64,000 bases of DNA from Galeruca laticollis (GCA_963921935.1 OY998175.1:230942122-231006121); one strand, 5' to 3'. Positions 10,686-22,224 are shown, numbered from the stretch's first letter. A program made the numbers and translations. The notes: generated by a model not told the origin, from the sequence alone.

Positions 10686-11735
10686 CTATTTTGCTGTCAT
10701 GCTATTGTGGTAATTTTTTTCTTTGGCCAGTTGACATATTTGACAATATTTACATATTTCTTTCACTATACTCAAATCCTTCTTTGCCACATAATTTTCT
10801 CGAAACACATTCCATAGTTTTCTTGTTCCTATGTGTCCATTCTCTTTATGTAGATGACGAATAATTTCCTGTGCAAACTCCTTACTTATTACAAATACTT
10901 CTCTGTCCTCCAATTTCTTATACCACACTTCATCAATTTTATAGGCACCTTTAACTTTCTCGTTATCAAAATGTCTCTGATCTTCTTTAACCTTTTCCAA
11001 TGTAAATATCCCCTCTGTTTGGTACAATTGGTTTATTCCGATTTGAAATTTGGTTTGATTGTTCCCTACTTCATCTACTCTACTCAATGCATCTGCTACC
11101 ACGTTTAATTTCCCTGGAATATATTTGATTTCGAATTCATATTCTTGTAACAACAAGATCCATCGGTGTACACGATTATTGGCATAGCGGTTTTTCAACA
11201 TAGCTGTAAGTGCTGAGTGGTCAGTTTCTAAAATAAACTTAGCTCCTAATAGATAGAATCTTAGTTTGCTAATGCAAAATACAACACTTGCCATTTCTAA
11301 TTCTGTTATCGAAAATTTCTTTTCTGCTGACTTAGTCACTCTGGATATAAAACTAATAGGTACTTCTTCTCCATCTTGTATTTGAATTAATACCCCTGCC
11401 AATCTTTCTATTGAAGCATCCGTTCTCAAGATAAAAGGTTTGTCATATTGTGGATGAAATACTTCTAGGCTGTTTAGAAAAATTTCCTTTAACTCCTGAA
11501 ATGCCTTTTCTCTTCTCTCGTCCCATTTCCATCTAATATCCTTCTTTAATAATTCTATAAGAAAAATTTCTCTCTTACTTAGATCAGGAACTAACTTCTT
11601 GAAATAATTGATGATACCTAGAAACCCTCGTAAAGTTCTTAAGTTATGTGGTGTTTTATACTCTAGGATTGCTTTAATTCTCTCAGGATTCATTGTTATA
11701 CCAGTGTCACTTAAAACATATCCTAAATAATCCAC
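10686..11735 (-). pseudogene. gypsy pol segment: RT thumb, RNase H, integrase HHCC
   Basis: In order: end of RT (VDYLGYVLSDTGI, about residues 1-15, then the LRGFLGIINYF connection), RNase H with LRTDAS, ELEMASV and ETDHSAL catalytic-region motifs (about 100-215), and the integrase zinc domain HLHKENGH ... CKYCQICQ (about 300-340). An in-frame TAG at 10686-10688 stops it before the integrase core. It is joined upstream to the PR-RT segment by a frameshift in a T-run (plus-strand A-run at 11843-11847). Homology is strong throughout, as expected of a recent copy. Confidence 0.92.
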
Positions 11736-11803
11736 TTCTCTTTTATAAAACTGACATTTCTCTAAGTTTAATTTAAGTCCGGCATTTTCTAATTCCTTTA
11801 ATA

Positions 11804-13009
11804 TTATTTCCAGATGTTTATGATGCTTCGTTTCTGTTTCAGAAAAATCAAAATGTCATCTATGTAGTGGAGAGTGAAATCTTCATACGGATTCAAGATT
11901 GTATGCAATGTTCGTACTAAGGCTGCACAAGAACTTTGGAGTCCAAATGGCACTACACAAAATTGATACACCACTCCATCTACCATAAATGCAGTGTATT
12001 GTCTACAACGATGATCCAATGGAATTAACCAAAAGCTATGCTTTAGATCTAATTTTGAAAATATATTAGCCTTTGTAATTCTTCCAAATATACCTTCAAT
12101 ATTTAATGGACTTTCGTATTGTTTTTTAGTAAATGTATTTATATTCCTAGCATCCAAACATATTCTAATATCCCCCGATTTCACCTTTACACAGGTTATT
12201 GCACTTATGTATTGTGAATTAGATCTTTCAATAATACCGTCTTGTAACATTTTATTAATTTCCTGATATACCTCTTGTTTTAATTTATAAGGTATAGGAT
12301 AAGTTTTGATCTTAAAATTTTTTATTTCTGGTATGACTTCAATTTTGTGAACATATCTAGTCGCAAGGCATACTTCCTCATTGAACAGCTTTTCGTGAGA
12401 ATCAAGTAATTCATAGACTCTCTGTTTGTATTCCTCCGGACATAATTCCTCCCTCATGTTTTGTTCTTCTTCAGCAATGTGATTTATTTGTCCAATTGCA
12501 CATTCGTTTTTTCCTATATCTGTTTGATAATTTGTTATAAACGGTATTGTATGATCATTATATATTATGTTTTGCATTTTATAATTTATTATAATTCTAT
12601 GTTTACTTAATTCATCTGTACCCATGATTATGTCATATTTCAAATTTTTCACAATCAACAATTGTACTGATAAAACCTCACCATTTAATTCTAGGTTTGT
12701 CATAATGGTTTTAGTAGTTTCATATAATTTTCTTTCATTTGCCCCTATTAATGATATTTTATTTGTATTTATCACCATAATATTGTCCTGTTTTAAATTG
12801 TCTACTATATTTTGATTTATAATGGAAACTTCAGAACCCGTATCTAATAAAACTCTACATTTAATGTTATCTAAATTTCCCTCTATAAATACTAATCTAT
12901 TTAATTCTGGGTTTGTTGGTTCTTCATCTAATATAAATTCTCTAGGATGTTGATATTTAGAAGAATAGACAATATTATGCACATAAGAGCAACTTACTCG
13001 AAATTTGGA
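11804..13009 (-). pseudogene. gypsy pol segment: aspartic protease and reverse transcriptase
   Basis: The frame opens just after a TGA at 13010-13012 and has no useful ATG; it is reached by -1 frameshifting from gag at 13000-13006. The protease active site is LLDTGSEVSII (about residues 55-65 of the segment). RT motifs follow: DGIIERSNS, CLDARNIN, SKLDLKHSFW, VVPFGLQSS and the catalytic YIDDILIF. Directly after YIDDILIF the frame is lost in a homopolymer at 11843-11847 and reads into a stop at 11804. The next segment continues the RT in the other frame. Confidence 0.92.
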
Positions 13010-14046
13010 TCAGAACTCGGGCCCTGATCACTATCCCTTCTTATCTCTTCCTGGTTTTGTATCATGTTCATCTGTCTTCTATCTTCACCTCCTCGACTAT
13101 CTCTTTGATCATAATTCCTGTCTCTGTTTTCATTTCTTCTGTCCTCTTCATTATTTCTCCCCTCTCTTCTGTATTGTTGCCAGTTCCGATTACGATTGTC
13201 GTTATCATTCCGTCTTCCATAATTTTGGTAATTTCCTCCATTATATCCATTATTCCGATTCCCATTATTACCATTCTGATACCCATTACGATAGTTTCCA
13301 TTTCCGTTTCTGTAATTATCATATCTCGGATTTCTATCATCCCGTCCTGATCCTCGTCTCTCGTAATTTCGATTTTCATAATTTCTCTGATCATTTCTCC
13401 TTTCATTTTCTCTTCTATTCTGTCCATTCCCATTTTCATTTAATCGATTGTCTCTTGTATCGTTATGATTTGTATAGCTCCGTTCCACTCTTTGTAGATA
13501 TCTTGATAAACTATCCATGGCTTTAATATTATGAAGCGCTATTGTTTCAGCTACTTCTGAATTGATATGTCTGCCAATGTATAGCACTAATTCCTCCTCC
13601 TTCATTCCCGGATCTAAGTACTGGGCTATATTATATAATTGCATCGCATAATTATTCAGGTTTTTGCTTTTCTTATAATCAAATTTCCCGAAGTATAACC
13701 GCTCTCTGAATGTTGCTTGTTGCAATTCTCCCCAGAAATAGGCTAAGAATTGTTGCTCGAACTCTTCTAGGCTTTGTATTAGTTCTTCCTTATTACAAAA
13801 CCACAATAAAGCATGGCCCTGTAATATGCTCCTTATAATAAGCTTGATCTCAACAATATCTCTGATTCCTTTAATTTTGTTTCTAATTATTTTGAGGAAT
13901 ACTTTGGGATGTATATTGTTAATATTCCCATCAAATTTCACTCCGATTTCTAAATTGTGGAAATTTCCTGGGTAAATATTGTTTCCTCCATTTCTTCTCA
14001 AATTTTCCTCCATTTCCTCTATCGTGATCCTTAATTTCCGATTCAT
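12994..14046 (-). pseudogene. gypsy gag, capsid and arginine-rich nucleocapsid part
   Basis: This is the C-terminal 350 residues of gag, which forms the particle shell. The capsid-type region lies at about residues 25-190 (VKFDGNINN, LLWFCNKEEL, FEQQFLAYFWGELQ, YNIAQYLDPGM). A tail rich in Arg, Asn, Gly and Tyr follows from about residue 195 to the end. No CCHC knuckle is present, so RNA binding presumably relies on the Arg-rich tail. It is in the same frame as 14056-14931 and separated from it only by a TAA at 14056-14058. Confidence 0.85.
13000..13006 (-). promoter_or_regulatory. gag-pol -1 ribosomal frameshift heptamer
   Basis: On the element strand, in the gag frame, the codons are A AAT TTC GAG TAA. 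A AAT TTC matches the X XXY YYZ slippery consensus exactly, and lies two codons before the gag stop at 12994-12996. Pol lies in the -1 frame and its frame opens only at 13009, so the overlap is about 16 nt and this is essentially the only place where slippage can work. I did not find an obvious strong pseudoknot downstream. Confidence 0.8.
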
Positions 14047-14055
14047 TTCTTCGAT

Positions 14056-14931
14056 TTATTTATTCATTTGTCGATTTATGTCGTCGGTTATTGTTAGACT
14101 CATCCCCGTTCTTTCTTCAATCCGGCCATCCAAATCCTTAAATTTTCTATTTACGTTATCTTTCATCTGTTCCACTTCCTTTGTTATTTGTTTATTTTGT
14201 TTTGAAACCTCTACTTTAATATTCTCTGGTAAATATTCTTCCAGATCTCTTCTAAATTCTAATACTTCTTCTACTATGTTTTCTCTGATTTTCATACCAT
14301 TTTCCTGTATTTCTTGTCTTATGTTTTCATTATTTTCCTCTATGTCTTCTTGTATTTGCCGAATACTCTTCTTATGTTCTTCTTGATTCTCCTTAAGTTC
14401 CTTAATCTCTTTGAAGTTTTCAAATCTAACCTCTTCTATCTTCCGTTCCAATCTGTTCATGTTTTCATGAATATTATGAATGTCTCCCCTCAAATTAAGC
14501 TCCATTCTATCCATATTTCCGTTAATGCTATTTATATTTCCATTCATATTGTCTATTTTTCCATTCAACTTTTGATCCATTTTGTTCATGTTTCCATTTA
14601 ACTCTCCCTTCATTGTATTCATCTGGTTCAACAATTGTTGCATCAAATCCATCATTTGGTTATCATTCCTTGTTCTTGTTTGTTGTTCCCTTCTCTCTTG
14701 TATTTCTTGACTTCTATCCAATCCTTCTTCTACTCGTTCTACCTCTATTCCATATTCTTCATCTCCTGTTCTCCTTTCTTCCTGTGCATCATCTTCCGAT
14801 TGCTGTCCTTGAATGAGGTATTGCACCTGGAAATCTCCCATTCCATGGCTTCTTCCTTCTCTTTCCTCCTCAGATCCACTATCATTTCCAACCTGCTTCC
14901 CATCGCGCATTATCATTTTCCTATTTTCCAT
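14056..14931 (-). pseudogene. gypsy gag, N-terminal coiled-coil part
   Basis: It begins at an ATG at 14931, about 60 nt after the PBS. The 291 residues are mostly charged: an acidic N-terminal stretch (SGSEEEREG), then long heptad-like coiled coil with repeated NGNMNKMD / NGNINSING units (about residues 105-160) and EEVRFENFKEIKELKE. It ends in an in-frame TAA (14056-14058), after which gag resumes in the same frame. In a working copy both parts would form one gag of about 645 residues. Confidence 0.8.
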
Positions 14932-14981
14932 TGTTCTTTGATTTTAATTTTTTTTTTTAATATATTATTTTTATAATCGCC

Positions 14982-14999
14982 CTTCGTTTTTGGGTGCCA
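14982..14999 (-). promoter_or_regulatory. Primer binding site of the gypsy element
   Basis: Right inside the 5' LTR, two bases after its end, the element strand reads TGGCACCCAAAAACGAAG. It begins with the TGG that pairs with the CCA end of a tRNA. I cannot name the tRNA with confidence. Confidence 0.6.
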
Positions 15000-15001
15000 A
15001 T

Positions 15002-17214
15002 TTATAGTGGATATATTTATATTTTAATATATACTTATATGATTTACCTTTATTTACCCGTTTTTACCTTCGGCTAGCCCTATATATATGAAATTTTTTT
15101 TTTCAATTGTATGTATTGTTTAAATTTTATATTGCAGTCGGAAGCATGAGACTTCTCTCTTTGAGTCCTGGACACCTATTAGAAAAAATTTTTACACATA
15201 TGAACATTTACTTATTATGATTTCGTGATAGGTCTATTCCTGAATAAATTATATATCTTTATTTCAATCATCTCACCATATGATAATCGAATGAATGATT
15301 TAAACAATGTTCGTGAAAAGTGTTATGGACATTGACTGGAATAAGAAAAATACCAACACTTAAATAAAAATATTTTAATAAATTGTTGATGAAATCTTCA
15401 AAATTTTACACACACAAATATTCCTGAACCTGCCCTGTATTCTTTGATGGTCATGCGCACTGAACGCTTATAGTAGCTGCTTCGGCGCAACGGAGCAACT
15501 CTTCCGGTTCAACGTTTCTCGTCATCACAAAATTATAGTACACAGTTAACGTGGAGGATGCAAACGTTTAACAGTTCAATGTTCATCAATTTAGTGCATT
15601 TAGAATAATATGGTTGAAAACTTATATTAAACAGTTACATATATAATTCAAGTTGTGAATTAAGTGTGTGTTTGATAGTTATAAGAATAGGTCAGCATGC
15701 AAAGCGGAAATTAAGATTGGAAAAGCATTTATGAGTGGTGTGAACTTTGATTATTTTACAAACGAAAAACTTTTTACAAGTAAGTACATATTTAATATCT
15801 AAAATTATTGTTGCAGAAAATTAGAGTTCTTTAATTATCCATGGATAAAATTTGGTATTAATTATTTTAAAGTTTCTTTGGCCAATTTTAGATTATTCAA
15901 ATATAAATGTTCAAATTAATTTCAAAAGTTCACTTTTTCTTTGTTTGTTTGGAATTCCAAATTAAAAAAACTCAAATAACACAGACCTTATATTCCATTC
16001 TTGGCGTGGTGGACCTGCAACATCCCGTCTCTTTTCTTAGGTATTCCTTACCCAAGAAATACTCGTTCGGCACGTTTCACTTTTTCACAGGGGTTAATCG
16101 ACATTACTATTATGAATTTTTTTATTGATTTAGATTTAAAATGATTACTTTTACTTTAAAGTTTTTACAAAAATCTTCCCAGAGAATTACATCCCAGTTC
16201 CTCATTCCCCAACTAACTCTCGACTCCTTTTTTTTTTAAAATCAACAACATTTTTACAATCTCTAAAACACAGCCTCCTAATTTGTTATTTTATTCAACA
16301 ATTGTCAATGATAATGTTTTTTTATGGAAATACTGAATTCTTCAATTAAAATAGTCTTGGAGATTGAAATCACTTGTATAAATGGTTTAACAATATCTTA
16401 TAGAATATATAAATAGTCTTTTACATGTATTACAATGGTTTCAATCCTTGTAATTCCTTTTTTTTTAGTAAATTTGTTTACAATTAATATACAATTTCTA
16501 CAATCTAAATATATGATTTATATATATGGAACTGTTTATTTTTTTAATTCTTTAACTAGCACTAATTTCGCTTTATATAAACTCTAACTTAATTTCAAAT
16601 TTACATTCTCTGTGTTATATTAACTTCCAACTCATTGAATTTAGGTTGGCAATATTATAACTAGATTCAATCACTTCCTTCTTGATTTCGATTTGATTAC
16701 TAGATTTCTATGACATACAATATGGCTCTTATTCCGAATGTTATATTTCATACAGTTTTATTTTTATAAATTACTTTTTTCAAATTGCAACTTTTTATTG
16801 TATTTGCATATCGTTAATAAATTAGTGATTTGATTATTAATTCTTATTATTTTAGGCTTTGAACAAATTAACATCCTTTTCCCGATTCAAGTGTGGACAT
16901 AGCAGCGTTCAGATTGATTTTAATGAAAATTGTTGACATTGACTTGACCTTAGGATTTATTTGTGAAGGTAACATTTTCTTAAGAATTAATTTCTATATT
17001 ATCATTACCATTCTATTCCTTATCCTTAATCCATTTCTTAAATTGATGTACTCAATATTTTATAATACATTTGCTTAAGTCATTCATTCGTTTTATGTTA
17101 AATTTTGTTCTTAATTAGGTAGTGTCTAATGATACACCATACGTATATACAAAAAAAATTCCTTTTTAATTCAATCTAATATATGAATATTTATCTATAC
17201 TAGAGGACTGGCTT

Positions 17215-17217
<3 letters not shown>
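15002..17217 (-). repeat. 5' LTR of the gypsy element
   Basis: Direct repeat of 6475-8694, with a 4-bp difference near 15090 and scattered substitutions. On the element strand it begins GTTAAGCC next to the (TA)n tract. It holds the tRNA-like stretch (15078-15177) in the orientation opposite to the element. Confidence 0.9.

Positions 17218-17264
<47 letters not shown>
17218..17264. repeat. (TA)n microsatellite, right edge of nested insertion
   Basis: TA run ending in ACATATAC. On the minus strand it leads straight out of the LINE-A codons for NHRICIY. Confidence 0.9.
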
Positions 17265-17462
17265 CGGTGATTGAAAATGCGTGATGCAAAGGTCATCCCT
17301 TTCGGTGTTACAATTTCGCCGTTTGCCTTAATGTAGTCAAAAAGGACGACGTCTGGGAGAGCGTTCATGACAATAGCTTGATTTCTGCTTGGGAATGATG
17401 TAGGTGCTTGCGGTTTCTTTACTGAATTTTTAGTAACTGCTGCGAAGCTAGCTCCAGCTGGT
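17262..17462 (-). pseudogene. LINE-A ORF1, N-terminal fragment
   Basis: Minus-strand reading gives PSRNQAIVMNALPDVV, FDYIKANGEIVTPKGM and FASRIFNHRICIY, the conserved N-terminal part of Jockey-type ORF1. It breaks off in the TA run precisely where 2001 resumes with SSVSVIDNLI. Its 5' side ends at about 17462 where an unrelated plus-strand gag begins, so LINE-A is 5'-truncated here. Confidence 0.75.
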
Positions 17463-18679
17463 TGTGTTGTGTAAAAACCCTTACTTGGGATTTATTTAAA
17501 TTAAAATTAGAAAATATTAAACCATATGATGGTAATAGTAATACATTAAATAAGTTTATAGTCAAGTGTGAGAAATTAATTGAAACATACGCTATATATA
17601 ATGACGTCGAAATAAACAACCATATATTGGATTGTATACAGGAAAAACTTATAGGAAAAGCTGAAGTTTTGGTGGGCAATCGAATGGAATTAAACACATG
17701 GCACAAGATTAAAGAAGCCTTGAAACAGTGTTTCTCAGATCGAAGAGATCTGGACTGCATCGTGCAGGAATTAACACGAACAAGGCCATTTAAAAATGAA
17801 AATTTAATCGATTTCGAGGCTAGACTCCAATTGCTAGAAAGTAAAATTATTCAAAGAATCAGTAATGACTTCACTCTTACTGAAAATGATAAGAGATGCA
17901 ACATAAATCATTGTGATAAGACGGCACTGAACACCTTTGTTTCAGGATGTACCGGTGTCCTTAAAAGCAATATGCATTTGAAAAAGCCTAACTCTTTAGA
18001 GGATGCAATGGCTTATGTCGAAGAATTCGAGAATTTTGAAAGATTATACGGTCATTTAAATGAGCCGAGATCCTTCAAAAATTCTAGTAGTTATAAATCA
18101 CCTAATAATAATTCATATAATTATAATAATAGTAATCATAATAATAATCGAAGTCAGAATGATAACTATTCAAATTATGCTAGAAATAACTATAACCAAT
18201 ATCAATGTTTCCAACAACGACAGAACTTTCCAAGATAACCAATTGATATGAAGCCACAACCACAACAACCTCGACATTATCCGACTAATGCGCAAGTATT
18301 TGGTGCAAAAAGAAATGTTTTCAGGCCACACCAAATACCTGTACATAATCTACCTAGACCAGAGCCTATGTCGACTACATCTAGAAATTTTACGGATTCT
18401 CCAAGGAGAAATAATAATTTCATAAATCGAAATAATAATAATAATTATGATAATAATAGATTTAGAAGTACTAATAATAATTATTTCCAAAATAATAATC
18501 AAAATCCAAATTTCATATCAGAAGAATTATACAACAATGATTGTGATAAAACGGAAGAAGTAGAAGAAATAGTTGATTTAGCAGATGATTTTGAAAATTT
18601 AGCTATTACGAAAGAAAATGACAATCAAGAACAAAATAAAAATTTTCGGAATGCTCCTCAGAAAAGAAATCCGAGGTAG
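17462..18679 (+). pseudogene. gypsy/errantivirus-like gag with one in-frame stop
   Basis: The capsid-like region starts YDGNSNTLNKFIVKCEKLIE (usual FDGNP..L..FI..C..LI) and continues through IGKAEVLVGNRMELNTW and CFSDRRDLDCIVQEL. After a TAA at 18236-18238 the same frame continues with a Pro/Asn-rich tail: the PEPMSTTSRNF motif common in 17.6/gypsy-like gags, long Asn runs, and an acidic end (TEEVEEIVDLADDFENLAI). No 5' LTR is present: LINE-A abuts it directly. Confidence 0.8.
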
Positions 18680-19788
18680 CAGAAATTAAAATTATTTCAA
18701 ATGAACCGTTAGATAATTTTGGAACTTTCGTTTATACAGGACAAAAAGACATTCAAGAACCGTTTGAATACATTAAAATAGAAAACCCAAAATTTAAATA
18801 TCTTCCAGATAATGAAATAGATTTCATACCTGATTTGTCAAATTTATTTAAAATTGATAATGTTATGAAAAATAATGAAAATGAAAATAATGAAGTAGAT
18901 TTAGTACCTGATTTATCAAATTTATTCAATATTGAGAATAGTGTGGAAAATAATTTTATTAAAAATAATGGAAACGATATTAATTAAATTTATATATCTG
19001 ATAATCAATCACCAAATAAAAGTTTTGTATTGAATCACACAGATTTGGAAATAAAAAGAAATACAAGAAAAATGGATAAGGAAGTAAGTCAAGCGAACGG
19101 AAATGATACGAAAAATGAAAACTTCAACAAGAAGATAGAAGAAAACAATCAAATTATTAATAATGAAATGGATGAAAGAAACAAGTATATAAATGAAACT
19201 ATAAATAAGAAAATGAATGAAGATATAGAGAAGAATAGAAATAAGAATATAGAAGAAATTAATAAGAAAACAAATGAAAATATAAAGACGAATAGGAGAA
19301 AGAAAATTGTTAATGGAAATAAGAAAATTGAAGTCAGTAACGAAAAAATAAATGAAAATATAAAGAAGAATAGAGGAAAGAAAATTGTTAATGGAAATAA
19401 GAAAATAGAAGAAGGTAACGAAAAAATAAATGAAAATATAGAGAAGAGTAGAAATACGAAAATAGTTGATAGAAATGAGATAATAGAAGAGAATTCCAAG
19501 AAAATTAATGAAAACTTAGAGAGGAATAGAAATAAGAAAATTGTTGGTAGAGATACGGAGATAGATGAAAGTAACCTGAGCGTAAACAAGAGAAATGAAA
19601 AAAGAAGTATACAAGTAAACAAGAAAATTCAAAACCGTAAAGAAAAAATTAGGAGACAAATAGATATTCAAGGATGGCAAGAGTTTATAAGAAAGTATTG
19701 GGAACACTTTGCATTAAGGTGGTACTCAATACAAGAAGTTATCAAATGGCATAATACATATGGAAATTCTATGTACATATGTAATTAG
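18661..19788 (+). pseudogene. Asn/Lys-rich repeat ORF in the pol position
   Basis: This frame is -1 relative to gag and overlaps its end, the position of pol, but shows no protease, RT, RNase H or integrase motif. It starts with acidic text containing a twofold motif (IPDLSNLFKIDN, then VPDLSNLFNIEN), stops once at TAA 18985-18987, and continues in the same frame. From about 19200 to 19570 it consists of 26-residue repeats (for example NEKINENIKKNRGKKIVNGN) with a 78-bp DNA period. It ends with a Trp-rich stretch (WQEFIRKYWEHFALRWYS). The product is unknown to me; a coiled or disordered charged protein is likely. Confidence 0.5.
19260..19570 (+). repeat. 78-bp tandem coding repeat
   Basis: About four units, with equivalent codons at 19339 and 19417 exactly 78 bp apart. 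Each unit encodes (N/S)(E/K)KxNENxxxxRxxKIVxxN. Purine-rich on the plus strand. Confidence 0.8.
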
Positions 19789-20750
19789 ATAAGTAATAGT
19801 AATTAATATCATAATAATATCATAATAACAATAATAAAAATCTAAATACTTATTATTTAGCTACAGTAGAACTATAAATGAATAAGATAATTAGATATAG
19901 AAATATATAGATAATGATAATAATTTTCAAAGAAGTAATATGAAATATTCAATTCTTCCGCTTAATGATTTTATTCATTACTTTTCAAGTTCATAACAAT
20001 TAGTTATTAAAAACAATAATATAATTAGATATCGGAGTATATATATATATACATATATATATGTATATATATATATATATATATATCATAATAATTTTGA
20101 AAATAATAATATGAAACATTCAATTTTTCATTTTAAATTTTATACATTTTGTCAAAATGTAAATTGATGATCTTGATTCGATAATTCAAAAAGAAATTGA
20201 TTATTTACCAGAAGTCAAAACCAAATGTAGAAAATGATGTGATAACACACGTTAATATGAAATTTTATCTCAAAAAAAATTTAGAACAAAAATAACTCAA
20301 TCTGTTAGAATGTAAATTGAGATCTTTTGATATAATTAAATAATTTTCTTTGGATTTAAACGATACTCATTTCATTTAAATAACCTATATAAATAAATTA
20401 CAATAATATATTTTAGTTTTAAATAATTTTAATTGATCTGAACGATCACCTAATACCTCATTAAATACAAAATCACAAAGAATTCTCCAAGTTATTATAC
20501 AAACAAAATTGAGCTATAAAATTTAGAGATAAAAAAAATTTACCAAAATATTAGAAAACAGAAATCATTAAAGATTTAAAAATAATTTTAGAAACTAATA
20601 AAAGAATTTATTATAAAAAAAATGTAATTAAAAAATCAAAAAACTAATTCAAACAAATTGTTACAGCAAAATGAAATTGATGATAATGGTTAGGTTAGGT
20701 TCCTGGTTTTTCATACCAAATGCAAAACCGAAGACATACAAGTTACCAAA
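19789..20750. other. AT-rich stretch without a gene
   Basis: I see nothing coding. It has a TA-rich run at 20038-20086, many poly-A-like runs, and GGTTAGGTTAGGTT at 20690. In a complete element of this type this would be pol/env sequence, but no motif survives. Confidence 0.5.
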
Positions 20751-21542
20751 TTGAATAACTTAATATCACCAATTAATTTAGAATTATGTAAGCTTATTTA
20801 TACTAAACATACTTTTATATATTATATAAATTTAAAAGAAATAAGTAAGCAAATAGAAACAGTTAAACAATATTTCTACAAGTTGAGAAGTAGTCTAGTA
20901 GAAGCTAATGCAACAAACCCTATTTCATACCATAATTTGGCTGAGCAAATGATGGAAAGAACGAAAAGTTTAATCAATACTTAGGATATAAAAATGGAAG
21001 AAGAGTGTCCGAAGTTAGAAGAAAAATATTAATGTCAACAAGAAATGAAGTCAAGAGATAATTGTACTATGGAAATATTAAACGGCCATTCTCCTACGAA
21101 CTGCTATGCTAATGATGCTCACCTTCAAGAAACTATAATAGAACAAGACACAAATAATGAAGTTTTAATTATTCCAAATTCAGCGATAAAAATACTAACA
21201 AGATGTACTTCTGATCAATATTTGGAAATTAATCAACCATCAATAATCCGAATTCCAGAAGATTGCAAGATTCAAGTTGGAGAAGAAATATTTTCAACCA
21301 ACATCCAAATTAGAAAAGGAAAATCAATAATATTGCCAAAATTGGATTCAAAGTTTTTAGAAATTCAACCATATTATTCACCAAACTTAACTAAAATAGA
21401 TTTTGAAGGATTATATGAAATTAATAAAATTGCTAAAAATATAAAACCTATTCAAGAAGTAATAATTCCAAAGCAACATATAAATAAATTAACCGACAAT
21501 GATTTCTTGAACGAGTTTAATATAAAAAAAACAAGAAAATAA
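20751..21542 (+). pseudogene. Envelope-like remnant of the gypsy/errantivirus element
   Basis: Two blocks in one frame, separated by stops near 20982-21044. The first has HTFIYYINLKEISKQIE, the style of the N-terminal ectodomain of errantivirus Env. The second has spaced Cys (NCTMEIL, TNCYAND, TRCTSD, EDCKIQVG) and hydrophobic blocks typical of the ectodomain of insect Env proteins related to baculovirus F. No signal peptide, furin site, fusion peptide or transmembrane segment is intact. The assignment is by overall pattern, hence moderate confidence. Confidence 0.5.
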
Positions 21543-22224
21543 AAATAAATTACACCAAATTGACAAAGTGTCAGGAATAATCGTTTGTAGAGTCTTGTAA
21601 CTGTAATTAAATAAAACCGGTAATAGGATTGAGAGAAAATTTGAGATACCCTCTTACATTAACGCGAATGGATCCAGAATAAAATGAAATTTGTTATTTT
21701 AAAAATAATCGCCGCAGCCTAAATAGTTTCGCACATCCTATATATGAAACTTTGGAATTAGCAATTTAATATTCAACCTCAAATGTGCTCCCTGTCAGGT
21801 ATAGTTGAGTGTTGAGTGTAGACGTATTTTTATTTCGTCCTCCTAATTTATGAATTTCTAATGGTAAAAAGTCGTCAATTGTGTTGTGAGATATATCATT
21901 TTAAAGGTAATTGACAACTTTCTATATATGGAGATGAATCTACAATCTTTTTGTATTTAGAAAAGATATTTGATGTTTTATTGCATTTATGAAAGATTAA
22001 AATTATCGTCAAATGAACAAAAAACTCGTATAATTTATAAGCAATTAACTATTTGGAATCCGCTTTTGTCGTATGCAGTAAATTTATAAACAGTAAACTC
22101 CAGTGGCGGATCAATCAACAATGTAAACCGGAATTATAAAACAAAAATATTCTTTAATTTTGATAGAACCTAGTCTAAACAAATCCATTGTGATAGAACT
22201 GATAATGTCGATAACTTGAGAAAT
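21543..22224. other. Unassigned region between env remnant and LINE-B
   Basis: No gene seen. It may contain the decayed 3' end of the gypsy remnant and the LINE-B 5' UTR, but I found no LTR repeat or PPT I could trust. Confidence 0.4.

Larger units (their letters stand above)
6475..17217 (-). mobile_element. Ty3/gypsy LTR retrotransposon with 2.2-kb LTRs
   Basis: A complete 10.7-kb element on the minus strand: 5' LTR 15002-17217, PBS, gag, slippery site, pol (PR-RT-RNase H-IN), pyrimidine-rich 3' region, PPT, 3' LTR 6475-8694. The LTRs differ by fifteen to twenty visible changes over 2.2 kb, so insertion was fairly recent. Long LTRs and a gag without CCHC knuckles recall the Osvaldo/Ulysses type of insect Metaviridae-like elements, but the clade is an inference. 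gag and pol carry three breaks (two stops, one frameshift), so this copy is not autonomous. Confidence 0.9.

Noticed and set aside
13005..13526. Long plus-strand open frames (13005-13526, 13979-14386) with His/Ser/Phe- or Ile-rich text
   Set aside because: They are antisense shadows of the repetitive Arg/Asn-rich and coiled-coil gag; composition mirrors gag codons and no domain is seen.
19149..19622. Minus-strand hydrophobic frame that looks like a multi-pass membrane protein
   Set aside because: It is the complement of the purine-rich 78-bp repeat; A-rich codons read backwards give Phe/Leu/Ile automatically.
20688..20702. GGTTAGGTTAGGTT resembling the insect telomere repeat TTAGG
   Set aside because: Only about two and a half units; too short to mean an interstitial telomere.
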